DNA of 64,000 nucleotides from Methanobacteriota archaeon (GCA_016841955.1 JAENYE010000004.1:1-64000); one strand, 5' to 3'; shown: positions 18,583 through 27,606, counted from the stretch's first letter. The notes: generated by a model not told the origin, from the letters alone. Numbers and translations: made by a program.

Positions 18583-18930
18583 TCAGGGCCTGTCGTCCTC
18601 GCCGAGCACCTTCTGCCGCGTCCGCTCGAGCGAGTCGATGAAGTCTTCGACCTCGTAGGGGTTGAGCCCCTCGCTCACGGCGCCTTCGCGCTCAAGGTGC
18701 ACGACCTGGAGGAGTGCGTCTTTGAGGAGCTCGAGGCGGCTCTCCGGGGGGAGGATGATCTCGAACCGGCGGAAGATGCGGTCGGAGATGCAGACGAAGT
18801 CGCCGTGAATGGAGGCGAACGTCAGGATCTCGTCTGCGGAAGGGACGGCTCCCTGGTCCACTTCGACCTCCAGGACCGCAGGCGTATCGGGGCTCTCTTC
18901 TGCAAAACAGCGGGCGACCCTGATCTTCGT
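18583..18930 (-). CDS. Unknown protein, possible ACG start
   Basis: About 115 residues with mixed strands then helices (RFEIILPPESRLELLKDALL; a C-terminal helical end). I do not recognise a family. A TATA box lies at 18981-18993 on this strand and a strong GGAGG site at 18938-18942. The codon at the ideal 7-nt spacing is ACG (18930), reading (M)KIRVARCF. No ATG, GTG or TTG is in frame between the promoter and that point. An in-frame GTG about 20 codons later also has a GGAGG 5 nt before it and would give a shorter protein. Confidence 0.6.
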   Translation of the reverse strand, partial: TKIRVARCFAEESPDTPAVLEVEVDQGAVPSADEILTFASIHGDFVCISDRIFRRFEIILPPESRLELLKDALLQVVHLEREGAVSEGLNPYEVEDFIDSLERTRQKVLGEDDRP

Positions 18931-18980
18931 GGCGACTCCTCCGTTCGAGTGGTGTTCCGGCCGGGATATTCTCCCGGGAG

Positions 18981-18993
18981 AATAATATAGTTT
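18981..18993 (-). promoter_or_regulatory. TATA box for the 115-residue gene
   Basis: Minus-strand A/T-rich element containing ACTATATTATT. It predicts a start near 18961 and a leader of about 30 nt that includes the GGAGG ribosome site. Confidence 0.5.
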
Positions 18994-19142
18994 TATGCCG
19001 TGACGGGGGTGCCCGGCGGGCAGTCTTGCAGGTATCGGGTTGGCCGGTAAGGAGTCCTTCCAGGGCAGCGATGTAATTATGGGATGCTGAAAGCAGCATG
19101 GGGCTTTAACGAAGCCCAAAGGGTTTGAACCAAAAAGCGAAA

Positions 19143-19215
19143 GCCCCAGCCGAGATTTGAACTCGGGGCCTGCTGATTACAAGTCAGCCGCTCTGCCAGC
19201 TAAGCCACTGGGGCA
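19143..19215 (-). tRNA. tRNA-Thr (anticodon TGT)
   Basis: A 73-nt cloverleaf on the minus strand: acceptor GCCCCAG paired with CTGGGGC plus discriminator U, a D-arm with GCAGAGC, the anticodon stem-loop CTGACTTGTAATCAG (loop CTTGTAA, anticodon UGU) and a T-arm with GTTCAAATC. CCA is not encoded. Possible promoter elements upstream are GATATAAGG (19219-19228) and a T-rich CTTTTTTACC (19241-19250); the second has the better spacing. Confidence 0.95.
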
Positions 19216-19256
19216 TACCTTATATCGTGGGCTGTCTGCGGTAAAAAAGATGGCGT

Positions 19257-19520
19257 TCATTCCGGGTTGCCGGCGGCCGTTCTGCTCCACAGGGTCTCGC
19301 CGCCGTAGCGGATCCGCAGGATACGGTGGTACGGGATGCAGGTAACGCCTCTCTCGGTACGGACCTCCATGTACTGGCTGTCCAGGCGGGCGATCTGCTC
19401 CCCCTGCGCGACAGAGGTGTCCTGCGGGGCCCCCCGGTCGACGTAGTCGACGCTCACCCGTAAGAAGTCGTACCCGGGATCGAAGAAGAGCCTCAGGAGA
19501 AGCTCATGGCTCGTTCTCAT
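19257..19520 (-). CDS. DUF504 / UPF0248 family protein
   Basis: 87 residues matching the small archaeal family typified by MJ1316: an N-terminal helix, RVSVDYVDRG, and the signature IPYHRILRIRYGGE-LW near the C-terminus. The domain also occurs in RNA-related proteins, and a role in RNA handling has been suggested for the family. It lies directly upstream of tRNA-Thr on the same strand. A TATA-like ATCCTATATG (about 19537-19546) predicts an almost leaderless message. Confidence 0.85.
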   Translation of the reverse strand: MRTSHELLLRLFFDPGYDFLRVSVDYVDRGAPQDTSVAQGEQIARLDSQYMEVRTERGVTCIPYHRILRIRYGGETLWSRTAAGNPE

Positions 19521-19680
19521 CTGCAGGTTCAGAGCGAATTCATATAGGATAAACCCCCCACAAACCTGTGCCGATTACTCCTGCACTCCTCCGCTGTGGG
19601 GGGAGGATTACGACGTGGACGTGTGCCGGGCCGAACAGGGGCCGGCAGGACAGGATGGGCTTTGTGAGTGTGAGGAGAGG

Positions 19681-20493
19681 GTGAATCTCATAAATACAAT
19701 CATCATTGCTGTGGCCGTTCTTCTCTCCCTCCTCCTGCTGGGGTGGGTGGGGTTGCAGACCGAACCCGCTCCCTTTCCACCGTTGGCGGAGCCAGCCGCC
19801 GCACTGGAGACGGTTCCGTTGCCGGAGGGACTGCCTCCACCCGTGGAGCGTTTCTACCGCACCCTCTACGGCAGCGATCTGCCCCGGATCGAGTCGGCGG
19901 TGATCAGCGGGCGCGGCACCATGCGCATCGGCGGGATCACCTTCCCGGTGCGGTTCCGGTTTACCCACGAGACCGGGCGGAACTACCGCCACTACATCGA
20001 GACCACGTTCTTCGGGCTGCCGGTAATGACGGTCAACGAGTACTACATCAACGGCACCGCTCGCCTTGAACTGCCGTTCGGCGTCGTTGAGGGGCCAAAA
20101 GTGGACCAGGGCGCCAATCTTGCCCTGTGGGCCGAGGACGTCTGGATGCCGGCCGTATGGACCACCGATCCGCGAGCGCGCTTTGAGCCCGTGGACGAGC
20201 ATACGGCGGAGCTGGTGGTTCCGTTCGGCGACGCAGAGGAGCGGATTATCCTGCACTTCGACCCGGAGACCGCCCTGCTGCAGACGATGCAGTCGATGCG
20301 CTACAAGGGCGAGGAGAGCGAGACCAGGACTCTGTGGCTGAACGAAGTCGGGGAATGGAGCTGGATAGACGGGCGGCTGGTCCCCGGGGCCGTTGCGATT
20401 GCCTGGGGGGACGAGGCTTCCCCCTGGGCGATGCTCACCACCGAAGAGGTCGCCTATAACGTGCAGGATTCTCTTCAAGCTCGTGAATTGTAA
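19681..20493 (+). CDS. DUF6544/DUF6920-like membrane-anchored protein
   Basis: About 270 residues. An N-terminal hydrophobic anchor (about 5-22) is followed by a soluble beta-rich domain resembling a widespread uncharacterised family: VERFYR near 50, then an RGRGTMRIGG strand, a QGANLALWAEDVWMP stretch at about 140 and a VVPFGDAEE region. I chose the GTG at 19681 because GAGGAG lies 4 nt before it and the hydrophobic anchor begins right after. Function unknown. It stands alone before mmp10, 217 nt away. Confidence 0.7.
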   Translation: MNLINTIIIAVAVLLSLLLLGWVGLQTEPAPFPPLAEPAAALETVPLPEGLPPPVERFYRTLYGSDLPRIESAVISGRGTMRIGGITFPVRFRFTHETGRNYRHYIETTFFGLPVMTVNEYYINGTARLELPFGVVEGPKVDQGANLALWAEDVWMPAVWTTDPRARFEPVDEHTAELVVPFGDAEERIILHFDPETALLQTMQSMRYKGEESETRTLWLNEVGEWSWIDGRLVPGAVAIAWGDEASPWAMLTTEEVAYNVQDSLQAREL

Positions 20494-20710
20494 CCGAGGG
20501 CATTCGGCGGACGTAGCGTGCGGACACGTACCCCCGCTCGCATCTCTCGGCAATCTTTGGTATGCAGCGGGCGGAGCCTGCAAGGTTGACCCGGCCGGCC
20601 GCTGTCCCGGCAACACTACGACCGCCACGGAAATGCCCGATCGGCCGTGAGACGACGACAGGGACGGGTCTGCAACGTTCATAACAAAGGAGCACAGAAG
20701 TACCAGCAGG

Positions 20711-21937
20711 ATGTCGCATCTCACCGTCGATCTCGGAGGCCGGCCCGGCCTCGACTGCCGGGGATTCTGTTCGTACTGCTACTTCAAACACGTCAAGGGG
20801 ACGACTTCGTTCGGCTGCAGGTACTGCCTCCCCTTTCAAATTGGCTGCGACTACTGCACCCGGGGCGTGCGTGAGGAGTACGCGGGGTTCAAGGACCTCC
20901 GAACCGTCGCCGACGAGACGCTGGCGAACCTCCAGATGACGGGCGACGACATCGACCGGATCACCATCAGCGGCGGCGGGGACCCGAGCTGCTACCCGGA
21001 GTTCCGCGACCTCGTCGAACTGCTCGGCAGCATGGAGGCGCCGCTCCACATCGGCTACACCAGCGGCAAGGGGTTCGATGACCCGGGCATAGCCGATCAC
21101 CTCATCGAGAACGGCCTCTCCGAGGTCTCCTATACCGTCTTCGCCGCCGACCCCGATCTGCGGCGGCAGTGGATGCACGACCCGACGCCGGAAGCCTCGC
21201 TCGCGGTCCTCGACCGGCTCTGCGGCGAAATCGACGTCTACGCCGCAGCAGTCGTTATTCCCGGCGTCAACGACGGCGAAACCCTGGAGCAGACCTGTGC
21301 GTGGCTGGAGGAGCGGGGCGCAAAAGGGCTGATCCTGATGCGGTTTGCGAACCGGACCGACCAGGGGCTCATCCTCGGCAACGCACCGCTCATCGAGGGG
21401 CAGCAGGTCCACACCGTCGACGAGTTCCGCGACATCGTCACCGATTTGAACGAGCGGTTCTCTATGAAGATCAGCGGGACCCCGCTCGGGGATCCCTCGA
21501 TCGGGTCGCCGTTCGCGATCCTCCACGAGCCCGACCTCTTGAAGAAACTCCCCCGGGTCCGGAAGCGTGCGACGGTGATCACCGGGAGCATAGCGGCCCC
21601 CTTCATCCAGCGGATCCTCTCGATCCGCGGCTCGACCTCAAGGGTTGTTGCGGTCAGAAAGGAGATCGCCTGCCTCATCACCGCCGATGACCTCGCCGGG
21701 GTGAACCTATCGAAACTCGAGGACGTCGTGGTCATCCCCGGTCGGGCGTTCGTCCACGACGCCGAGGCCGAAAAGATCCTCTCCGCCGACGGCGTCGACC
21801 GCGAGGTGGTGCGCGGCCCCGAGATGCTGACGGCCGATGCGGAGACAAGCATGGGGATGACCCGGACGGAAGTGCTCGAAAAAGAGATGGAAGGGTTCGC
21901 AGCCCTGATCAACACCATCAACCGCTACGGCCGGTGA
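20711..21937 (+). CDS. mmp10: Methanogenesis marker protein 10, MCR arginine C-methyltransferase
   Basis: Radical SAM/B12-type enzyme that makes 5-C-(S)-methylarginine in the alpha subunit of methyl-coenzyme M reductase. Its radical SAM cysteines are CRGFCSYC at about 17-24. More Cys residues follow (CRYC and CDYC, about 36-54), as in the Mmp10 family. A GGGDPS SAM-contact motif lies at about 96. The length is 408 residues. The stop overlaps the 3' end of the convergent kinase gene by 20 nt. mcr genes themselves are not in this window. Confidence 0.93.
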   Translation: MSHLTVDLGGRPGLDCRGFCSYCYFKHVKGTTSFGCRYCLPFQIGCDYCTRGVREEYAGFKDLRTVADETLANLQMTGDDIDRITISGGGDPSCYPEFRDLVELLGSMEAPLHIGYTSGKGFDDPGIADHLIENGLSEVSYTVFAADPDLRRQWMHDPTPEASLAVLDRLCGEIDVYAAAVVIPGVNDGETLEQTCAWLEERGAKGLILMRFANRTDQGLILGNAPLIEGQQVHTVDEFRDIVTDLNERFSMKISGTPLGDPSIGSPFAILHEPDLLKKLPRVRKRATVITGSIAAPFIQRILSIRGSTSRVVAVRKEIACLITADDLAGVNLSKLEDVVVIPGRAFVHDAEAEKILSADGVDREVVRGPEMLTADAETSMGMTRTEVLEKEMEGFAALINTINRYGR

Positions 21938-23816
21938 CGGGCGGGCATGCCGGGAGCGTGAACCGGAAAGCGGCGCCGGATTCCGGATGCCCCGGCACAC
22001 GGTCCTCGACCCATACCCGGCCGCCGTAGCGCTCGACCAGGGTGCGGGTGATGTAGAGGCCGAGTCCTTTCCCGCTCTTTCTTCCCCCTTTCCTGAACTT
22101 TTCAAAGACCTGGGGCTTCTCAGCGTCCGGTATCCCGGGACCGGTATCCTCGACTGAGACCAGAGCAGCCCCCCTTTCCTCCCGGAAGGTGATCCTGACC
22201 GAGACACCGGGGCCGCCGAACTTGACGGCGTTGCCGATGAGGTTTATGAAGACTGCCGACAGGAGGTCGTCGGCAGTGACCCACCGGTCCTGCGGGATGT
22301 AGCGGATATCGACATCAGGAAAGAAGTAAATGACGCTCTTCGCGACATGGTCGAGATTCACCGGTCCGAGCACCGGGACCTCTTCCGCTATCCGCCGGAT
22401 CGTCGAGACGTTGCCGATGATCTCGGCGCTCTGCCTGACGGCGGCCGCGAGCTTCCCGGCGAGGTCCTTCTCCGGCCCGGAGAGCGTCTCGGCAAGGAGC
22501 GTTGCGTAGCCGATGGCGACGGTGTTTGCGTTGTTGATGTCGTGCGTCATGAGGTCCAGGTAGAAGTTCGCATGCTCGTGGAGCCGCATCCGCTCTACAG
22601 CGCTCCCGATCTCCCGGCCGATGGAGGCGAGCAGCTCCCGCTCTTCGGGGGAGAAGACGTGCACGTCCCGGCTGACAAGGTTGACGGCGCCGGTGACCCG
22701 CTCCCCGGCGATGATGGGGATGCTTGCAAACGCCTGGATTCCTGCGCAGGCATCCTGCGGGTAGGCACGCAGGTAGTCTTCCACGAAGTGCGCCGTACCC
22801 CGCCCGAGGACCGCATCGTAAGGCGGGGCGTTCAGGTCGACGATCCGCCGCCGGAACGAGAACCCTTCCGGGAGCCCGAGTTCGGCGACCAGTTCGGCCC
22901 TGGACCGGCCGGGGTTGATCAGGTATACGCCGCCTCCTTCAAAATCGAGGAGTTCCAGGGTCTTCTCGAGCACGCCCGCCAGCAGTTCGTCGATGCTCGC
23001 CGACGACGTGGCGGTCCTGACCACCTGGCTGATTACGTAGAGCTGGGCGTTCCTGCGTCGGACCTTCTCCTCGGCGAGTCTCTGTGCGGTGACGTCCGCA
23101 ACACCGACGGCCACGCCCGGATACCCGGGGCTCACGCCGGTGACCGGGGAGGCGGCGAGTCTGGCGTCGATCCCCGCGCCATCTGAACGCCGGAGCCGGA
23201 GCCCGACCTCCGCCCGCCCCCTCCCGCCCTGCTCGATCAGCGCCTTAGCCCGCGGGACGTCGCCCTGATCGACGAAGGAGAGGAAAGGGGCGCCCTGCAT
23301 CCGGCCGACGGCGTAGCCGAGGATCTCCGCCATCCGGGCGCTGGCAAAGAGGATGGTGCCTCCCGGGTCGACCAACAGAACTCCCTCGTGCAGGCTCCTG
23401 CCGATCTCGCACCACAGGCGATCCACTCTGTCGAGTACCGTCTCAGCACGCTTCAGCGCGAGGGCGTGCCGGACGGTGCAGACCAGGAGTTCGGGGGTAA
23501 GCCGCTCGCGGACCAGGTAGTCGTCCGCACCGCGCCAGAGTGCCCTGACCGCCGCATCGAGGTCGTCGCGCGAAACCAGGAGGACGACCGGAATGCCGGG
23601 GGCTTCGTCGCTCACTCGCGCCGCTGCCCTGGGCTCCGGGCCGGGGTCGAGCAGGATGAGGTCGAACGGCTCGCGCCGGAGAGCGTCGAGGCATTCGGCA
23701 AACTGCCGGTGCGAGACCACTTCGGCCGGGAGCCCGGCCTTTCGAAGGCCCTCTCCGACCAGGGCGGCGTCGCCCGGGCTCCCGGTGATGACGAGCAGCC
23801 TGAGCGGGTCGGGCAC
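21918..23816 (-). CDS. Hybrid-type sensor histidine kinase (receiver-like, PAS, GAF, HisKA-HATPase)
   Basis: 632 residues, soluble. A receiver-like N-terminal domain (about 5-125) keeps the central Asp in LILLDPG but has lost the usual acidic pair near its start (LLVITGSPGDA). A PAS domain (about 150-265) and a GAF domain (about 280-420) follow. The kinase half has the H-box LDLMTHDINNAN (about 430), N-box LIGNAVKFGG and G-boxes DTGPGIPD and KGLGLYI. No response regulator is adjacent. The H-box and C-terminal half closely resemble the kinase at 25732-27606. Confidence 0.9.
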   Translation of the reverse strand: MPDPLRLLVITGSPGDAALVGEGLRKAGLPAEVVSHRQFAECLDALRREPFDLILLDPGPEPRAAARVSDEAPGIPVVLLVSRDDLDAAVRALWRGADDYLVRERLTPELLVCTVRHALALKRAETVLDRVDRLWCEIGRSLHEGVLLVDPGGTILFASARMAEILGYAVGRMQGAPFLSFVDQGDVPRAKALIEQGGRGRAEVGLRLRRSDGAGIDARLAASPVTGVSPGYPGVAVGVADVTAQRLAEEKVRRRNAQLYVISQVVRTATSSASIDELLAGVLEKTLELLDFEGGGVYLINPGRSRAELVAELGLPEGFSFRRRIVDLNAPPYDAVLGRGTAHFVEDYLRAYPQDACAGIQAFASIPIIAGERVTGAVNLVSRDVHVFSPEERELLASIGREIGSAVERMRLHEHANFYLDLMTHDINNANTVAIGYATLLAETLSGPEKDLAGKLAAAVRQSAEIIGNVSTIRRIAEEVPVLGPVNLDHVAKSVIYFFPDVDIRYIPQDRWVTADDLLSAVFINLIGNAVKFGGPGVSVRITFREERGAALVSVEDTGPGIPDAEKPQVFEKFRKGGRKSGKGLGLYITRTLVERYGGRVWVEDRVPGHPESGAAFRFTLPACPPVTGRSG

Positions 23817-23937
23817 CCCTTACACCCCCGCCGGCAGGGTCCGGGTACTGGGTAACTTGGGTTTCATCCCCGTGCGAGGTGCGCCGGGATACGCCCCGGC
23901 GCATCGCTACCCTTTACCCGGGGTCCGGGGATAAGTG

Positions 23938-24504
23938 TTACCGAACGGTCTTTACCAGCCCGAGGAACCGTTCGACGATCCACTCGTTCCTGGCCTCCGG
24001 GTGGAAGAGGAGGCCGTAGAGGGGGAGCGAGCGGTGCCGGATCGCCTGGACGCACCGGTCGGATGCGGCGAGGGGTATGAACGCATCCGGCACCTGCACG
24101 GCGCATTCGTGCAGTTCGTATGCGGGAAAACCTTCCCTCCCGGCAAAGAGGGGGTCGGGCGCGAGCACCCGGACGTCGGTCATGCCGATCTCGCAGCACG
24201 GTTCGGCTGCGGCACCGAAGGCCGCCGCAAGGGCCCGCATGCCGGAGGATATGCCGAGCACCGGGCGCTCGAATGCAAGAAGCCACCGGAACCGTTCGGG
24301 ATGCTCCGCAAACCCGGTGTCCCGGAGCGCCGTCCCGCAGAGGATCACCGCGTCCGCGGCCTCGACCTCCGGTGCGCCGACGGCGGTGTAGTGGCGGGTG
24401 CAAAACGGCGCTCCGGTCTTGCGGAGAAGCCGTTCGACCGGTCCGACGAACTCGTCCCGGGAGAGCGAGCCGTCCCGGTAGCAGAGGTCGACGACCAGGA
24501 TCAT
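23938..24504 (-). CDS. Class I glutamine amidotransferase-like protein lacking the nucleophile
   Basis: 188 residues with the class I amidotransferase fold pattern: VVDLCYRDGS at the start, an AVILCGT strand, an elbow motif VLGISSGMRAL (about 80-90) and a C-terminal LFHPEARN (about 167-174). In active enzymes the elbow is GxCxGxQ; here the Cys is Ser and the Gln is Arg, while His and Glu remain. It may be inactive as a glutaminase or use another chemistry. Its ATG overlaps the stop of the Dph6-like gene upstream (ATGA), so the two are coupled, suggesting a partner role. Confidence 0.8.
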   Translation of the reverse strand: MILVVDLCYRDGSLSRDEFVGPVERLLRKTGAPFCTRHYTAVGAPEVEAADAVILCGTALRDTGFAEHPERFRWLLAFERPVLGISSGMRALAAAFGAAAEPCCEIGMTDVRVLAPDPLFAGREGFPAYELHECAVQVPDAFIPLAASDRCVQAIRHRSLPLYGLLFHPEARNEWIVERFLGLVKTVR

Positions 24505-25181
24505 TTTGCCACCAGCCCCGCCCGCTCGATCCGGAGGACGCCGTTGTAGTTCCGGTAGGCCTTCGATGCCTCCTCGATCGCGATCCGCCGGGAGAAGAAG
24601 GGGGCGTCGACGACGAACGTCTCAAACTCCCCTCCTTCGCCGGTGAGGGTGATCCGGTATTTCCGGGCGATCTCCCGGAGTTCGTCGAGGGTGCGGCGGT
24701 CGATCTCCCTCCCGAGCCAGGATGCGTCGAAGGGGCTGGAGAAGACGCCTACGATGACGACCTTAAAGCCCGCGTCGATGAGTTCTTCCATGTAGGCCTC
24801 CTGGTCCGGGCTCCAGAGGGGGTTGAAGCACCAGAGGCCCAACTCAAGGCAGACCTGCTGGACCCTCGCTGCCTGGTAGATCGAGAGGATCGCCCCGGTG
24901 ACGACTCCTTCGATCCCGAACCGCTCCCGGGCGGCAAGAAGAGCCCGCTTCAGGTCCAGGAGTTCTTCCTCCTTCTCTCCTGCGGTCTCAACCTCCACGA
25001 GAGGGAGCCCCGCCGCCTCGGCCTGCAGTGCGGCGAGGCGGATGTTCGGGGTGTGGAACATGTAACTCTCGGGGTTCCGAGAGATGACCGTGATCAGGCA
25101 GACCACTTCTTCCTGCTGCATTGCTTTCCAGCAGGCGAACGTGGAGTCTTTCCCGCCGGAGAAGAGCACGCCGAGTTTCAT
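24501..25181 (-). CDS. Dph6-like ATP pyrophosphatase (diphthine-ammonia ligase family)
   Basis: 226 residues with the PP-loop SGGKDST at about 8-14 and the family stretch GEGGEFET at about 181. In eukaryotes Dph6 amidates diphthine on elongation factor 2, and archaeal members are assumed to do the same, with ammonia or glutamine as N donor. The ATG at 25181 gives the standard N-terminus (KLGVLFSGGKDS); the longer ORF before it is basic non-coding sequence. It is coupled to a degenerate amidotransferase gene. Confidence 0.85.
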   Translation of the reverse strand: MKLGVLFSGGKDSTFACWKAMQQEEVVCLITVISRNPESYMFHTPNIRLAALQAEAAGLPLVEVETAGEKEEELLDLKRALLAARERFGIEGVVTGAILSIYQAARVQQVCLELGLWCFNPLWSPDQEAYMEELIDAGFKVVIVGVFSSPFDASWLGREIDRRTLDELREIARKYRITLTGEGGEFETFVVDAPFFSRRIAIEEASKAYRNYNGVLRIERAGLVAK

Positions 25182-25388
25182 GATCGTTCCCGTATCTGTT
25201 CTCTCCGGGGCACGATAACACCTGCGTCGGCGCCGCCGGAAGCGGGCGGGCGGCAAGAAACGAGATACGGCGCCTCGTCTCGGGCAACCGCGAGATTACC
25301 GGGCGCCGCCGCCGGGGGAGGATCAGGATTATATGGTGTCGGATCTTCACCCGGTATGAGCACCCGGGGTGTATCAGGAGGGCTCACT

Positions 25389-25580
25389 ATGGCAGAAGAC
25401 AGCCAGCATCCGGAAGAAAAGATTGAAGTGGTGGTTGATTGCATCCTGGTAAACTACCGGGGAGATCCCGAGTCGCGGGGCCGGATAGTCCATGCAATCC
25501 TGGAGTGGGCACAAGAACACCCGGACGAGTGGGACGAACTGCAGGCACGCTGCCGGCAGCGTCACGAAGCCCTGGCGTAA
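25389..25580 (+). CDS. Small acidic protein, unknown
   Basis: 63 residues, acidic and helical, ending in a Trp-containing segment (ILEWAQEHPDEWDELQ). The start is well supported: AGGAGGG lies 5-8 nt before the ATG, and a TATA box (TTATATGG, 25329-25336) predicts a leader of about 30 nt. No family recognised. It precedes a large membrane kinase on the same strand but with a 150-nt gap, so it is probably its own unit. Confidence 0.75.
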   Translation: MAEDSQHPEEKIEVVVDCILVNYRGDPESRGRIVHAILEWAQEHPDEWDELQARCRQRHEALA

Positions 25581-25731
25581 GCCTCCCGGCCAGGATATAA
25601 CACCTCTTCTCTCCTCCCATCTCCGGGGATAAGACCGCGGGAAGTCTCCGGGTCCAGGGTGTCCGACGGTATGCTCTCAATACCCGGTGTTAATGTAGTA
25701 CGAAAAACAAGCCTATAATCGGGCAACTTGG

Positions 25732-27606
25732 ATGGCTTCAGCAGACAGCAGCACCGGACTCGTGAACCAGAGGCTCAACTGGCAGCTGCTTGCCGCCGCG
25801 CCCGTCCTTCTGCTGGCACTGGTCGTTGCGGCCCAGTTCTTCGTGAATATTCCGTTTGATTTCGTTGCTCCCTTCCAGGCGGCACTCAACGTCCTCCCGA
25901 ACATGGGTTCCGTGCTCCTGGCCGTTCTCGTGGCATGGGCCGCGATGAAGACCGGGCGGCTGCAGCTTGTCTGGATGGGGTCCGGCATTCTCGTGCTGAG
26001 CCTGGCCATTCTGCTTGCGAACCTGTTCGGGACCCCGATCAGCCTGAACAACGGGGTGCAGATCCAGAATCTCGGTGCCGTTCTCGCCGGTGCCCTGCAT
26101 CTTGCCGGCGCTCTGATCGCCGTCTTCTCAATCGGACTCGCCAGGCCCGATCCGCGACAACGGGCGGTTGCACTCGCAGCGGGCTACGGCGGCAGCATAG
26201 CGGCGGTCACCCTGATCGTCATCGCGAGCACGGCCGGGGTGATTCCCGTATTCTTCATCCCGGGAGAGGGAGGGACCGCGATCCGGCAGGTGGTCATCAC
26301 CCTCGCTGCGGGTCTCTTTGCCGCTGCTGCGCTGGTGGTATTTGTAAACTATATTCGTTCGCGTTCGTCGTTCCAGTATCTATACAGTCTGGCGCTGGCT
26401 CTTCTCGCCCTCGCCCAGATCGCGTACCTGCTCACCCTGTCCCGCGGCGACCTCATGGCCTGGGCAGGCAGGGCAGGGCAGTGGGGTGCCTCCCTGTACT
26501 TCCTGCTGGCTCTGCTCCTGACCCTCCGCCTTTCGGGCGGCCGCATAGCGGACGTCCATTACGTGCTGGACTACATCTTTCCTCCCTCCAGCAAAGGCTA
26601 CAGGTTTCTGATCGAGTCGTCCCCCGACGCAATCATCGGCCTGGATGCGGGAGGAAACGTGCTGGTATGGAATGCTGCCGCCGAGAGCATACTCGGCTAC
26701 AGCAGCAGGGAGGTCGTAGGGAGGCCTATCAGGGATCTGGAAAGCAACCCGGTTCCGGAAGGTTCCGGCACGCAGGAGCCGAGGGAGATATTTTTCCGGC
26801 GCCGGGACGGCAGAGAGATGTGGCTTGAGGTCTCGGTGGCGCACTGCACCGTCCGCGGGAGTCCGATCGCCACCGTCAATATCAGGGACATCACCGATCG
26901 GAAGCGGGCGGAAGAGGAGCGAAGACAACTTTACGAGAAACTTGAGGATGCGCACCGTGAGGCGAACCTGTATCTCGACATCATGACCCATGACATCAGG
27001 AACGCCAACACCGTCACGACGATGTACGCAGATCTCATGGTCGAGATGCTGGAGGGCGAGCCGGGTGCGTATGCAGAGAAACTGCGCGGCAGTGTCGAGA
27101 AGAGCAATGAAATTCTCCGGAATGTCGCCACCATCAGGCGGCTTCAGGAGGAGCCGTCCCTGCTTGTTCCGGTGAGCCTCGATACCGTCGTCCGAAAGGA
27201 GATCGACACCTTCCCCGGAGCATCGATCCGGTACGAGGACGCGCCGGTCGAGGTGAGGGCGGACGAACTCCTCCCCGATGTCTTTGCGAACCTCATCGGC
27301 AACGCCGTCAAGTTCGGTGGACGGGACGTCGAGGTAACCATCCGGGTCAGCGAGCTGGACGAGGAGGTCGAGGTCTCGGTCGAGGACACCGGCCCCGGTG
27401 TTCCGGACGACGTGAAGGAGAGACTCTTCCGCCGGCTGGAGCGCGGAAAAGCCAGAGGTCCGGGCGAGGGCCTCGGACTCTTCATCTCCCGGATGCTCAT
27501 CGAGCGCTACGGCGGCCGGATATGGGTCGAGGACCGGGTGCCCGGCCGTCCGGAGGAGGGAGCGGCATTTTTGTTCACGCTCCGGAAAAGCACGCAGGAG
27601 GGGTGA
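25732..27606 (+). CDS. Membrane sensor histidine kinase with PAS domain
   Basis: 624 residues. Seven or eight hydrophobic helices fill residues 15-275 as an integral sensor module. A PAS domain follows (about 290-400; SSPDAIIGLDAGGNVLVWN), with a PAC end at INIRDITDRK. The kinase core has H-box LDIMTHDIRNAN (about 416), N-box LIGNAVKFGG and G-boxes DTGPGVPD and EGLGLFI. The kinase half is a close relative of the soluble kinase at 21918-23816. No response regulator is nearby, which is common for methanogen kinases. Confidence 0.9.
   Translation: MASADSSTGLVNQRLNWQLLAAAPVLLLALVVAAQFFVNIPFDFVAPFQAALNVLPNMGSVLLAVLVAWAAMKTGRLQLVWMGSGILVLSLAILLANLFGTPISLNNGVQIQNLGAVLAGALHLAGALIAVFSIGLARPDPRQRAVALAAGYGGSIAAVTLIVIASTAGVIPVFFIPGEGGTAIRQVVITLAAGLFAAAALVVFVNYIRSRSSFQYLYSLALALLALAQIAYLLTLSRGDLMAWAGRAGQWGASLYFLLALLLTLRLSGGRIADVHYVLDYIFPPSSKGYRFLIESSPDAIIGLDAGGNVLVWNAAAESILGYSSREVVGRPIRDLESNPVPEGSGTQEPREIFFRRRDGREMWLEVSVAHCTVRGSPIATVNIRDITDRKRAEEERRQLYEKLEDAHREANLYLDIMTHDIRNANTVTTMYADLMVEMLEGEPGAYAEKLRGSVEKSNEILRNVATIRRLQEEPSLLVPVSLDTVVRKEIDTFPGASIRYEDAPVEVRADELLPDVFANLIGNAVKFGGRDVEVTIRVSELDEEVEVSVEDTGPGVPDDVKERLFRRLERGKARGPGEGLGLFISRMLIERYGGRIWVEDRVPGRPEEGAAFLFTLRKSTQEG

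Noticed and set aside
23443-23904. Frame upstream of the soluble kinase suggesting a longer protein or second gene
   Set aside because: It is the shadow of the receiver domain in another frame, rich in Arg and Pro.
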